64,000 bases of DNA from Berkiella_A sp963976875 (GTDB lineage Bacteria; Pseudomonadota; Gammaproteobacteria; Berkiellales; Berkiellaceae). The notes under the pieces are model-generated. The model saw only the letters and a program-made list of their open reading frames with translations. It was not told the origin of the DNA and did not search any database. The stretch is from the NCBI GenBank assembly GCA_963976875.1, contig CAXBML010000003.1, forward strand, positions 1 through 64,000, given 5' to 3'. Every line of letters begins with the position of its first letter. Within the stretch, counting starts at the first letter, position 1. Positions 1 to 8,030 of this stretch are shown piece after piece. The position numbers were made by a program, and so were the translations under genes.

Positions 1-55
1 GAGCACAACCTTGCCAAGGTTGGGGTCGCGAGTTCGAATCTCGTTTCCCGCTCCA
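1..55 (+). tRNA. tRNA-Gly (GCC), 5' end missing
   Basis: The window opens inside a tRNA. The visible part has an anticodon stem with loop TTGCCAA (anticodon GCC), a T-arm with GTTCGAATC, the 3' acceptor strand TTCCCGC, discriminator T and an encoded CCA at 53-55. About 20 nt of the 5' side (acceptor strand and most of the D-arm) lie outside the window. It is the first of three closely spaced tRNAs. Confidence 0.93.
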
Positions 56-94
56 TGAATTAGTACTGAAAAAAATATTGCATGTTTTTTTCTT

Positions 95-168
95 GGCTGG
101 GTGGCAGAGTGGTTATGCTGCGGCCTGCAAAGCCGCCTACGCCGGTTCGATTCCGGCCTCAGCCTCCA
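95..168 (+). tRNA. tRNA-Cys (GCA)
   Basis: A 74-nt cloverleaf. Acceptor strands GGCTGGG and CTCAGCC pair with one G-T wobble, the anticodon loop CTGCAAA gives anticodon GCA, the T-loop is GGTTCGATTCC, and CCA is encoded at 166-168. It lies 39 nt after tRNA-Gly and 12 nt before tRNA-Leu, so the three are probably co-transcribed. Confidence 0.95.
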
Positions 169-180
169 CAAATGCAAATT

Positions 181-269
181 GCCCGGGTGGCGAAATTGGT
201 AGACGCAAGGGACTTAAAATCCCTCGGAGGTTAAACTCCGTGTCGGTTCGAGTCCGACCCCGGGCACCA
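181..269 (+). tRNA. tRNA-Leu (UAA)
   Basis: A class II tRNA with a long variable arm. Acceptor GCCCGGG pairs with CCCGGGC, the anticodon loop CTTAAAA gives anticodon TAA, the variable arm is roughly CGGAGGTTAAACTCCG, the T-arm is GGTTCGAGTCC, and CCA is encoded at 267-269. It is the last tRNA of the cluster; repeat-rich, gene-free DNA follows. Confidence 0.95.
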
Positions 270-285
270 TTTCTCAGGTCTATTT

Positions 286-570
286 TTTCCATGCGCTTTG
301 TTGTGATTATTAAATCATTTCAGTCACATACTATGTGTATGCTCCTTTATGATTTACTAACCACGCCTCACTCAAGAAAAAAATATCCTCTGAGAAATAT
401 ATAGGTCTAAATTTTCCTTAGGCGTTGTTGGAGCAATTGAAACTTTAAGTCACATACTATTCGTATGCTCCATCAAGTTTAAATCACTCTGCCTAGCCTA
501 CGAAAAATTTCCACGCTGAGAAATATATATTCCTAAATCATTTCAGTCACACACTACACGTATGCTTCTC
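286..570 (+). repeat. Three degenerate tandem copies of a ~110-bp repeat with a small hairpin
   Basis: A motif close to AGTCACATACTATGTGTATG plus CTCC occurs at 321-345, 448-471 and 544-566. Its centre is an inverted repeat CATAC-N5-GTATG (the third copy has one changed base). The motif is preceded in copies 2 and 3 by a shared CTGAGAAATATATA stretch (about 387 and 513), and in copies 1 and 3 by TAAATCATTTC. The spacing is about 100-125 bp. No convincing coding frame covers it. It lies directly behind the tRNA cluster. Confidence 0.6.
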
Positions 571-718
571 CAAAAAAATATTTTCATGCCTCGTTTATTA
601 AAACGTTTACTTATCGCGTAGCGAATGATTTCTCACTTTGTAAAGGGGGAAGCACGAGGATTTATGCCCCATTCTCGCAGATTTAAAATTATCGTTAGGT
701 TGTGTCATGCCAGCGTAG

Positions 719-768
719 GCTCTGAGTGATCCCCTCATGTATACAAAAATGAGGGGATCACTCAGAGC
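719..768. repeat. Perfect 20-bp inverted repeat (palindromic element)
   Basis: The left arm 719-738 begins GCTCTGAGTGATCCCC and the right arm 749-768 is its exact reverse complement, separated by a 10-nt loop. The stem is 20 bp without mismatch and is not followed by a T-tract on either strand. It sits in a 774-bp gene-free stretch (270-1043), in which I see nothing else definite beyond the repeats at 286-570. Confidence 0.7.
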
Positions 769-1001
769 TAGGGTTGGTATCTAGTCCATCTAAGGTCTTG
801 GATGTGTTAGAGCAAAGTTAAATAAAAAAGAGTGTAGCAACACTCAATCTCGATAAAAAAATGCGCTCTATTAAAAGTTAAATTTAACATCAAAACAGCG
901 TTTCAACGTTATTCATAACGGTTTATTAACCACCACATCTACCCTAAAGCTAGTGAGAATATTAATTTATTGTAAAATATATCATTTATGCAAACTTAAA
1001 A

Positions 1002-1045
1002 AATTATACTGGGTGTCCTTGAAAATTAGGGTGTCCTTGAAAATT
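1002..1045 (+). repeat. Two adjacent copies of a GGGTGTCC repeat motif
   Basis: The 17-mer GGGTGTCCTTGAAAATT is present twice in direct orientation, at 1011-1027 and 1029-1045. The first copy is preceded by AATTATACT. The second copy overlaps the stop codon of the ankyrin gene on the other strand. Related copies flank the Fic gene (2731-2790, 3867-3894) and one lies at 24038. It resembles the end of a mobile or palindromic element, but no transposase is visible. Confidence 0.6.
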
Positions 1046-2543
1046 ATTTATCGAGAGCCATATCACCGCTCGAAGAGATCCTTCTGCTCAAAATAATTTC
1101 ATTTTTTGTATCACGATACTTTTGAAAGGCGCTGTTCAGGTTATGGCGTGTCACACCATTAAATGAAGGTAAAAATGTGGCTATATGCAATAAAGCTTCT
1201 CGTGATTCTGAGCCTTGGGACACAAAATAATCAGAAACTACTTGTAGCTTCCTAAAACTTTGATCTCTTTCGATGCGTATAAATTCTTTTTGTGTCTTCG
1301 GATCTATAATAATTTCAGATGGTTTTGCGCCACTACAATCTTTCGTCGTTGCGTCACCGCCATGATCGAGTAAAAGTTGATACATTTTACAGATTTGCTC
1401 GTTTCCGGCATCTATCACACGTTTTTTCTGGTTGTAATTTGCAACATGAGATAAGTATTCTGGGTTTGTTTGTGGATTTGCGTACAAAGAACTATCAATA
1501 GGCTGAATATGCTTTGTCGATCTCGCAACAGCATGTAACGCATTGTAAGCACCCTGCCAATCCATATCATTTGGACATGCCCCACGGTCAAGCAGTTGAC
1601 GGGCTATATCATAAGATTCGTGTAAGATGGCGGCAAAGCCAACATAAGTCAACGAGCTACCATTCCAGATACTTTCTGCTTTTACATTTGCGCCCGCTTC
1701 GATGAGCGTATTTACAATGGCGACTATTGATTTAACAGCATCTGGAGAATCCTCGTTTTCAGAAAGTTGCGATAAAGCTTGGAATAACGGTGTTTTTTCA
1801 CAAGAGGGGTCAACTGCTTCTAGATTTGCCCCATGGCGCACTAAACAAGCAACAGTCTTAGCGTTTTTATTCTCGATCGCATTATGTAGGTATCCCGTCG
1901 TGTTGATGGTATTCCAAGAATTTTGTTTCCAATTAAAGTTCACATCCGCGCCTGATAAAAGACTACATTCAGCCCAAAAAGAACTATTTTTCGACCCCGT
2001 TGCCACGTTCAATAGCACTTGCATTTTGTTACCTTGGCGCCAGAGCTTCGCCATAAATAAATCATTTTTTTCCCATTTTCTTTCATCATCTGGAATGAGC
2101 AAATCAAAACATTCGTGGGATTGGCCTTTTGCAGTCATATGAGCAGGATAATGGCCATTCTTGTTTTTAACACATAACTTGGCACCTAATGCCAATAAAC
2201 GTTTTAGGTTTACGACATCACCATGGAATGCGCAATAATGCAAAGCTGTATTTCCATTTTCATCTTTTTGAAGCACATCAATATCATTGTTATTCAGGGC
2301 AAAGTCAACCCATATACTTTGTCTTTGTTTAGCAGCTTCAATGAGGCTCTGGCTAGGGTTTCTTAAATGAGATTGCATACGGCTCATATGATTTTGCGCC
2401 CAAGTGCTCATCCTTATAAATGCATCTAAAGCAACTAGAGCTGGTGCCCTGCTTGGCGCATCCGCTCGTACAGATTTGCTTTTTTTGTCAATTGGATGCT
2501 TACTTGTGTCGTCTTCAAGCTTTTTTTTTTGATGTTTTGGCAT
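1044..2543 (-). CDS. Ankyrin-repeat protein
   Basis: A 499-residue protein with a Lys-rich N-terminus (about 1-25) and ankyrin units recognisable from NGNTALHYCAFHGD (about 97) with LLALGA, HLHNAIENK-type helices near 215, LVRHGAN, TPLFQAL, LIEAGAN and LLDRGA. Ankyrin repeats are protein-protein interaction modules. In intracellular bacteria such proteins are often secreted effectors, but no secretion signal can be proven here. There is no catalytic domain I recognise; the last ~100 residues are not ankyrin-like. The gene stands alone, its stop overlaps a GGGTGTCC repeat, and the region up to the Fic gene has more of that repeat, suggesting an acquired segment. Confidence 0.85.
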   Translation of the reverse strand: MPKHQKKKLEDDTSKHPIDKKSKSVRADAPSRAPALVALDAFIRMSTWAQNHMSRMQSHLRNPSQSLIEAAKQRQSIWVDFALNNNDIDVLQKDENGNTALHYCAFHGDVVNLKRLLALGAKLCVKNKNGHYPAHMTAKGQSHECFDLLIPDDERKWEKNDLFMAKLWRQGNKMQVLLNVATGSKNSSFWAECSLLSGADVNFNWKQNSWNTINTTGYLHNAIENKNAKTVACLVRHGANLEAVDPSCEKTPLFQALSQLSENEDSPDAVKSIVAIVNTLIEAGANVKAESIWNGSSLTYVGFAAILHESYDIARQLLDRGACPNDMDWQGAYNALHAVARSTKHIQPIDSSLYANPQTNPEYLSHVANYNQKKRVIDAGNEQICKMYQLLLDHGGDATTKDCSGAKPSEIIIDPKTQKEFIRIERDQSFRKLQVVSDYFVSQGSESREALLHIATFLPSFNGVTRHNLNSAFQKYRDTKNEIILSRRISSSGDMALDK

Positions 2544-2730
2544 ACAAACCCACTTACTTTGTGTAACTTTCTATCAGAATATATTCGTTAACCTTAATAT
2601 TCAAAGATTTTCGGACGGAAGCGAGAGTGTAACTGATGAAATGGGTATATATTTATTTATCTAATATTATTAAATGATGCGCTACCGGTAAGCAATATTG
2701 GCTCACCAGGGATGTATTGGGAGGATGTAT

Positions 2731-2790
2731 AGGGACACCCAATAAAATATATATATACAATTTTAAAGATGAGATTATAAAGGGTGTCCT
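2731..2790. repeat. Pair of inverted GGGTGTCC repeat motifs
   Basis: AGGGACACCC at 2731-2740 (reverse orientation) and AGGGTGTCCT at 2781-2790 (forward) face each other across 40 bp of AT-rich DNA. Both match the motif at 1011 and 3876. The stretch 2544-2885 otherwise contains no gene I can support. Confidence 0.5.
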
Positions 2791-2885
2791 CATTGAGCTG
2801 TGCAAGGATATGTATATAGCTATTTTAGGATTAAGCAAAATGCTATAAGCTTATAACTATTTAAAGAAATAGTTGAATCTGCCGT

Positions 2886-3767
2886 ATGAAAAAACTGCCC
2901 ACGCAATACCCTCTTTTTAATCAGTGGCTTATAAATGTCGATTATAACGATTATTGGAAATTCATTATGGATGGCGATGACCATTCAAAAGGCGAAGATT
3001 TTTATGACAAGGAGGAACCAGGTTATAAAATAGCTATGTTAACGGCTCTTCAAGAAATATTTTCCATGTTTCTTTCCTCCGAGGACATAAACCTCAGTTC
3101 AGAATTATTGAGACAACTACACGCAAACTGCATAGCCAATGTTAAAAGTCTCGTTTCAAATAGTAACGATTTTCGTAACCAAACAGTGGCCTTTGGATTG
3201 GATATAGCGCGGGCTCCAAATTGCTCTCATGCGGGAATATTAGAGATGATGAGTAAGTGGCGAACAGTCCAGTTTGGTGAAATGATGTTATTAGATGAAC
3301 AAAATAATACAATCACTTCATATCAGAATGCTATCAGCATATTAGAAAGTAAAAAAGATATTTACTGTAAAATAAAGCCACCAGAATCAGGTCGAATTGA
3401 AGAAGGCATTAACCATGTATTCAACATGTATAGAAATGAAATATCGACCCTAGCAACCCAGAGGGAAAAGTTGCTACTCATCTGTGAGACTATCCATCAG
3501 CTGGAGATTATGCATCCATTTATTGACGGAAATACCCGTACAATATCTATGATGTTGCTTTCTCTACTTCTTATTCAGAATAACTTTTATCCTATTATAT
3601 TAGATGATCCTAATGTTTTTGTAGGACATACAGCTGCCGAATTAAGTGAAATGGTTATTGAAGCGTTAAATAAAACAAAAATACTCTATGAGTTAGATGA
3701 TACTTTAGAGCTGGATATGGAGGAACTAAGTGCCAGTTTAGGCAAATCCATATTGAGACCTAAATAG
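2886..3767 (+). CDS. Fic-domain protein (putative AMPylase/nucleotidyl transferase)
   Basis: A 293-residue protein. The Fic signature HPFIDGNTR is at residues 210-218, matching HPFx(D/E)GNxR completely: the catalytic His is 210, FIDGN forms the anion-binding loop and Arg218 closes it. Fic enzymes transfer AMP, or sometimes other phosphate-containing groups, from a nucleotide to hydroxyl side chains of target proteins. The intact motif suggests an active enzyme. I see no clear (S/T)xxxE(G/N) inhibitory helix. No small antitoxin-like gene is adjacent, so a FicTA toxin-antitoxin pair is less likely than a stand-alone or host-directed enzyme; this is inference. GGGTGTCC repeats lie on both sides. 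Confidence 0.88.
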   Translation: MKKLPTQYPLFNQWLINVDYNDYWKFIMDGDDHSKGEDFYDKEEPGYKIAMLTALQEIFSMFLSSEDINLSSELLRQLHANCIANVKSLVSNSNDFRNQTVAFGLDIARAPNCSHAGILEMMSKWRTVQFGEMMLLDEQNNTITSYQNAISILESKKDIYCKIKPPESGRIEEGINHVFNMYRNEISTLATQREKLLLICETIHQLEIMHPFIDGNTRTISMMLLSLLLIQNNFYPIILDDPNVFVGHTAAELSEMVIEALNKTKILYELDDTLELDMEELSASLGKSILRPK

Positions 3768-3866
3768 CTCATCCTTGCTTTAGTTTAAAATCTAACAATA
3801 ATACAAAGATTTAATTTATAAAAATTAAGATTAGTGCTACCCATTTTAATGTTGGATTAAATTTTA

Positions 3867-3894
3867 AAATTATATTGGGTGTCCCTGAAAATTT
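3867..3894 (+). repeat. GGGTGTCC repeat motif at the edge of an ankyrin remnant
   Basis: AAAATTATATT followed by GGGTGTCCCTGAAAATT at 3876-3892. It matches the copy at 1002-1027 over almost its full length, including the AATTATA lead-in. Readable ankyrin coding sequence starts at once to its right, which makes this copy look like a junction. Confidence 0.6.
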
Positions 3895-4206
3895 TCACTT
3901 CATAATGCTATTGAGCATGGACACAAAGATGTTGCGAAAACTCTAATACAAGCGGGAGCCTCATTTCATATTGCAGACAAAAGCGGCAAAACAGCCTATG
4001 ATCTTGCAGAAGGAAAAGGATTTATAATGACTGAGTTGTTCCCCAGTCAAATTGAAATAGATAGCGCTAGTGGGGAAAGTGCCAAATCTAAGAAAGAAAC
4101 GGAAGAAACAAAAAAATACGCTGAATCTGTTATCGCACATAGTTTTCAGCCAGAGTCTTCTGAGCCAGAGGCTACTGAAAAACGACAAAAGTTAAGGTTA
4201 CGCTAA
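3889..4206 (+). pseudogene. 3' remnant of an ankyrin-repeat gene
   Basis: An open frame from 3889 to the TAA at 4204-4206 encodes about 105 residues with no plausible start codon near its beginning. It starts with one ankyrin unit (LHNAIEHGHKDVAKTLIQAG, then GKTAYDLAEGKG), followed by an acidic/charged tail ending in KRQKLRLR. The frame closes with TGA at 3886-3888, inside the GGGTGTCC repeat. The 5' part of the gene is therefore missing, cut at the repeat edge. LHNAIE also occurs in the intact ankyrin protein at 1044-2543, so the two may be related. A transcription terminator follows. Confidence 0.7.
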
Positions 4207-4278
4207 ACCTAGGGTATTAATCAGTTATTGTAAAACATATGATTCATGAATAACTGAAACAACGATACTAACGATACT

Positions 4279-4315
4279 AAAAAGCCTAAAATGATTAATT
4301 AGGCTTTTTGTATTT
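4279..4315 (+). terminator. Rho-independent terminator
   Basis: AAAAAGCCTAA (4279-4289) and TTAGGCTTTTT (4299-4309) form an 11-bp perfect stem followed by T-rich sequence. It lies 70 nt after the stop of the ankyrin remnant, so it probably once ended that gene's transcript. The rest of 4207-4455 shows nothing further. Confidence 0.75.
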
Positions 4316-4482
4316 TATCTAAAACGATAGAAGAGTGAAGAGTAAGCCATTTGTGATTAATCTGACTAATCATAGGGTGAAGAAAATGACTTTATAAATA
4401 TTCGTATTTGCAAACATGTTTAAAGAAGAACAAAAAATTACCGATATAGAAGGAGGTGTCGTCGTTAAGTTATTTGAATATT

Positions 4483-5451
4483 ATGAAAAATACATATATT
4501 TTAAAAGAAAGTAGCCTTGTTGTTAACAGTATTTTTAGTATAATTGGGATTTTTCTGTTTATATATTCACCCATAACATTAAGCAAAACTTATCAGCTTA
4601 ACGAGCAATCCAATATTGTAGGCATGGTTAAAATTATCACCTCAAAATGGGGAGATACTCTGCCCACAGTGGGAAGGCGCCACAGCATGGGGGGAGAAGA
4701 AATGGAAGATGCGAACCCTGCAGTTGACTACTGGCAGCCTAAAGTCGGTAGTCGCATTGTGATACCATCACGGTATATTCTCCCAGATGCCTCGCAAAAA
4801 GGTATCGTCATTAATATCGCAGAAATGCGGTTATATTACTACCACCCAAAAAATAATACAGTGACAACATTTCCCGTAGCCATTGGGAAAGAGGGGTGGC
4901 GCACACCTATCGGTAAAACCAAAATTATACGGATGCGGGAAAATCCTACCTGGGTTGTTCCTGAATCTATAATCGCTGATCGTCGAAAAAATAATATGAA
5001 AGTTTTCAAAACCATGCCGCCTGGCCCGAAGAATCCCCTGGGCAAATATGCAATGAATTTAGGCTTTAAGAACATTGTGATTCATGGCACACCCTGGCCT
5101 CTTGGTGTTGGCCTTAGGACCTCTCATGGGTGTTTAAGAATGATGCCAGAGCATATCGAGCAGCTCTATACTATGGTGGGTGTGGGGACCGAAGTGAACA
5201 TAGTTTATCAACCCAGTAAAGTAGGTTATGACGCTAGACAAGTATATTTAGAAGTCCATGAAAATTTTAATGCAAGTATGAATCAAGCGTCTTTAAGCTT
5301 ATCAGACAGATTCCAAGCTGTTGCATCTATGCTCTCGAAGCAGACTAACATTAATTGGAAAAAAAACCATAATGGTATTCGCCTAGGATATGGTTATCCA
5401 ATGCCTGTGGGAAGATTCTATCGACAAAATTCTACATTAAGTCAGCGCTGA
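4483..5451 (+). CDS. L,D-transpeptidase (YkuD/ErfK family), exported
   Basis: From the ATG at 4483 the product has 322 residues: a hydrophobic N-terminal segment (signal peptide or anchor, about 10-35), a LysM-like stretch with GDTLPTVGRR and IVIPSRYILP, then a YkuD catalytic domain with VINIAEMRLYYY, the conserved His in IVIHGTPWP, and SHGCLRM with the active-site Cys. Such enzymes form 3-3 cross-links in peptidoglycan or attach lipoproteins to it, in the periplasm. Start choice is uncertain: a strong AGGAGG (4451-4456) lies too far from ATG 4483, while an in-frame GTG at 4456 overlaps it and a TTG at 4474 is 17 nt away. Confidence 0.88.
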   Translation: MKNTYILKESSLVVNSIFSIIGIFLFIYSPITLSKTYQLNEQSNIVGMVKIITSKWGDTLPTVGRRHSMGGEEMEDANPAVDYWQPKVGSRIVIPSRYILPDASQKGIVINIAEMRLYYYHPKNNTVTTFPVAIGKEGWRTPIGKTKIIRMRENPTWVVPESIIADRRKNNMKVFKTMPPGPKNPLGKYAMNLGFKNIVIHGTPWPLGVGLRTSHGCLRMMPEHIEQLYTMVGVGTEVNIVYQPSKVGYDARQVYLEVHENFNASMNQASLSLSDRFQAVASMLSKQTNINWKKNHNGIRLGYGYPMPVGRFYRQNSTLSQR

Positions 5452-5488
5452 TATGATTTGGGACAGATATTTATGTAAAGAAATATAT

Positions 5489-6103
5489 TTACGCCTTTTG
5501 AGGAGGAATGCTTTCTAATCGTTTTAGAATGTGGAGCATAACACCATAAATTTCGATTTGTCCTAAGTGCAATATACTGTTGCACTGAAAATCAATTTTT
5601 GAATTGATTTTGTGCACAATGTCTTTTAGTTCAACTTCGGTTAATGCGGGGAATTGAATAAAAACACAATCATTAGGTAAAATATCATCAGATTGATTGA
5701 CATAATAAATCCAAGGTTGACAATCTTCAGAAAGACCAAATAATTGACGAATTCTATTAGATGTTAGTAAGTTATTATGGGTCTGGTTAATTTTATTTAA
5801 TAATGCCTCTTGCTCACAGATTTTTATATAATACTGTAAAATCTCTTTCTCTAATTGTGTTGGAGACCAGAAATTATCTGTGTCTTGTTGTTCTTTTGCA
5901 GGCTGTTGTATAAATCTTTTTAATTTATTGATTGAAATTGGTGATGTGATTTGGCTTTGAGCGAGTGTATTTGCTAAATTGGCCGGGATGTTAAATCGAA
6001 AATTTTGTAGTAATATAGTTTTATTCATTTGAAGTTTGGCTCTATCTACTTTTTGCTGGCACTCTTGAAAAAGTGGCATGTTACTATAGTCGTTGATATC
6101 CAT
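5489..6103 (-). CDS. Hypothetical protein, 204 aa
   Basis: Not recognised. The product is soluble, mixed alpha, rich in Gln and Asn, with no membrane segment or signal peptide. It begins MDINDYSNMP and contains a probable helical central part (about 85-125). The gene is the last of three leftward genes (7088-5489) with short gaps; all encode unrecognised proteins, so they may form one operon. Function unknown; an effector role is possible only by context. Confidence 0.6.
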   Translation of the reverse strand: MDINDYSNMPLFQECQQKVDRAKLQMNKTILLQNFRFNIPANLANTLAQSQITSPISINKLKRFIQQPAKEQQDTDNFWSPTQLEKEILQYYIKICEQEALLNKINQTHNNLLTSNRIRQLFGLSEDCQPWIYYVNQSDDILPNDCVFIQFPALTEVELKDIVHKINSKIDFQCNSILHLGQIEIYGVMLHILKRLESIPPQKA

Positions 6104-6169
6104 GTATGTTCCTTTTTTATCTCTAACCTTTAAAGCCTAACTGAAATTACAGTTCTAATAACAATACTT

Positions 6170-6577
6170 TTACATTCTTGGTCGTTTCATCGGATCATTT
6201 TTATTGCATTCCGATTTTAATATTGATTCAATCGCGCGCGTAATATTTTTATGGTCAATATCGTCTGTGTCACCGTCTCCGTCTATTATGCTCTTTATGA
6301 GTGATATTGTACAAAAAATATTCGGTCCTTTTTCTAGTTCCTCTTTCATTAAAGGATTTAGTTCAAATTTTCTATATGTTTCCACTTGGTAGTCTCTATT
6401 TTCATTACAGTCTATAGCGAGAACTAAGTCATTACTTTGTTGTGCACGGGCTTCTATAGTACGGCCGTTTACATAAAGATCAATTTGATTGTTTGTTTCG
6501 CTGTCTCTAAACATAGTTGTATTGTTACCAGTGAGCGTCACTGTGTAAATAATCCCATTTGTTTCTTGCCTGCTCAT
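6170..6577 (-). CDS. Hypothetical protein, 135 aa
   Basis: Not recognised. The N-terminal half looks beta-rich (GIIYTVTLTGNN, IDLYVNGRTIEARA), the C-terminal half is charged with an acidic DGDGDTDD patch near residue 98 and a short basic end. No signal peptide or membrane span. It lies 43 nt downstream of the next leftward gene and 66 nt before the following one, consistent with co-transcription. Confidence 0.6.
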   Translation of the reverse strand: MSRQETNGIIYTVTLTGNNTTMFRDSETNNQIDLYVNGRTIEARAQQSNDLVLAIDCNENRDYQVETYRKFELNPLMKEELEKGPNIFCTISLIKSIIDGDGDTDDIDHKNITRAIESILKSECNKNDPMKRPRM

Positions 6578-6620
6578 TTTTGTTTTGCCCTTAGAACTGA
6601 TATTGCATAAAATTATTCTT

Positions 6621-7088
6621 TTATTTCTTCATGTTGTTTTTATTAGATGATTTATTGTGGTTTGCATCTGTTACTAAACTATCTACAGTGTTAGATAGCG
6701 TTTCGCCGCCCATAGCTGTATTGGTTAATGAAGTGAGTAACGGTCCCATATTTTCTTTTGAAAATGTAACAGTCAAAAATAAAGCATCATTTTTTTTGCT
6801 GTTAATGCCTTCTTGGTAATCAATGTTATTTTCTTCCATGACTTTTTCTTGAGCCTTAGCATCCTCTTCATTTTTAAAGTAAAATGTTAAAATACAGTTT
6901 TCAGATTCACCTGCTGCAAGCAAATGTTTGTGTTCTATGATTATCGCTGTTCCCATGGTACCTTCATTATTGACAAGGTATTCGCTATAATCACTATAAA
7001 ATTTTCCTGCCATAACTGTTTCATCCGTTGACTTTAATCCGATAAATGTTTCATTAAACTCTTTAAATGGTTTGCCATTATATGTCAT
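6621..7088 (-). CDS. Hypothetical protein, 155 aa
   Basis: Not recognised. The first ~110 residues look like an alternating beta/alpha soluble domain (TFIGLKSTDETVMAG, CILTFYFKNEED, ALFLTVTFSKEN). The tail is Asn/Lys-rich (NHNKSSNKNNMKK). It is the first gene of a leftward group of three unknown genes. The 252 bp upstream (7089-7340) contains no other gene I can support. Confidence 0.6.
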   Translation of the reverse strand: MTYNGKPFKEFNETFIGLKSTDETVMAGKFYSDYSEYLVNNEGTMGTAIIIEHKHLLAAGESENCILTFYFKNEEDAKAQEKVMEENNIDYQEGINSKKNDALFLTVTFSKENMGPLLTSLTNTAMGGETLSNTVDSLVTDANHNKSSNKNNMKK

Positions 7089-7340
7089 GACTAAGCTCCT
7101 AATATTTATATTCTCTAGTCTTAGATTGATTTTGTAGAGTAAGGTTCAATTCTATAAGAACATGTGGCTACAACAATACGGAGGTAGAAGTATAATATTT
7201 TGTGATAATAACAACTAAAATAAGGGCGTTTTAATCCGGTCACAGGCCTTATTAATTTGACGGGTTCACTTATTTAAAGTAATCCTCGAAGCTTATTTGT
7301 TAGTTTGAATGATAAGTGCATATACGCTGAAATATTTTCT

Positions 7341-7841
7341 ATGAGAAAAATGCATTCTTTTGGAATATTTGTTATGTGTAGACTAGGCTCAGTACTTTTC
7401 AGTTTGTTAATATTGGGTGGTTGTGCGACACCGTATCAGCAAAGTGATTTTAGAGGCGGGTATTTTGAAACACAATGAGACAATAATGTCTTTAAAGTCT
7501 CCTTCAATGGTAATAGTTCTACAAGTGGCGAAAGAGTTTCAGACTTTGTATTATTAAGATGCGCGGAATTGGCTCTTAATCATGGATACAAATATTTTGT
7601 TATAGTCGACTCGAAAAATGATAGCTCATATGGCACATATACAACACCTATTATAGCAAATACAAATGGTAGCGGTTATTCTTATGGTCGTCATGCATAT
7701 GCTTCTTCAACTACCACAATTACTGGCGGGCAAGCCTATTCATATGTAAAACCAGGATTAGTCAATATAATTATATGTTACAAGGAAAAGCGAAGGAATA
7801 GATATGCATATAATGCTAAGTTTATACAAAAAAATATCTGA
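7341..7841 (+). pseudogene. Lipoprotein gene (CC0125/CC1285-like) interrupted by an in-frame TGA
   Basis: One continuous frame reads from ATG 7341 (alternatives at 7350 and 7374) to the TGA at 7839-7841, with a single internal TGA at 7476-7478. Before the stop there is a lipoprotein signal with lipobox LILGGCA and then PYQ...GGYFETQ. After it come DNNVFKVSFNGN, SDFVLLRCAELAL and GYKYFVIVDS, the conserved core of small lipoproteins usually annotated as CC0125/CC1285 family. From memory of that family the TGA position often holds a Leu, so one base change (TTA to TGA) would explain it. It is either a recent pseudogene, a sequencing error or read through. Function of the family is unknown. Confidence 0.7.
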
Positions 7842-8030
7842 AAAATATAGCCTGTCTTAAGTTCCTGACGCAAATCTATAATAATATAAAATCAAATTAA
7901 GTAGAGACATGGGATGTGAATGTATCATTATCCAAAAAAAACTTTCTCTCGCTAATGAAAACGAAAGTTTTAATTAGATACTGTGACGTTGTTTTAATAT
8001 CATGAGGCATGAAAATATTTTAATTATAAG

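Noticed and set aside
78..404. Open frame across tRNA-Cys and tRNA-Leu on the plus strand
   Set aside because: It runs through two complete tRNA genes and repeat DNA; no protein features.
1702..2142. 146-codon plus-strand frame within the ankyrin gene
   Set aside because: Antisense to ankyrin units that are clearly coding on the other strand.
2653..2838. 61-codon minus-strand frame between the ankyrin and Fic genes
   Set aside because: Lies over the inverted GGGTGTCC repeats, low-complexity composition, no ribosome binding site.
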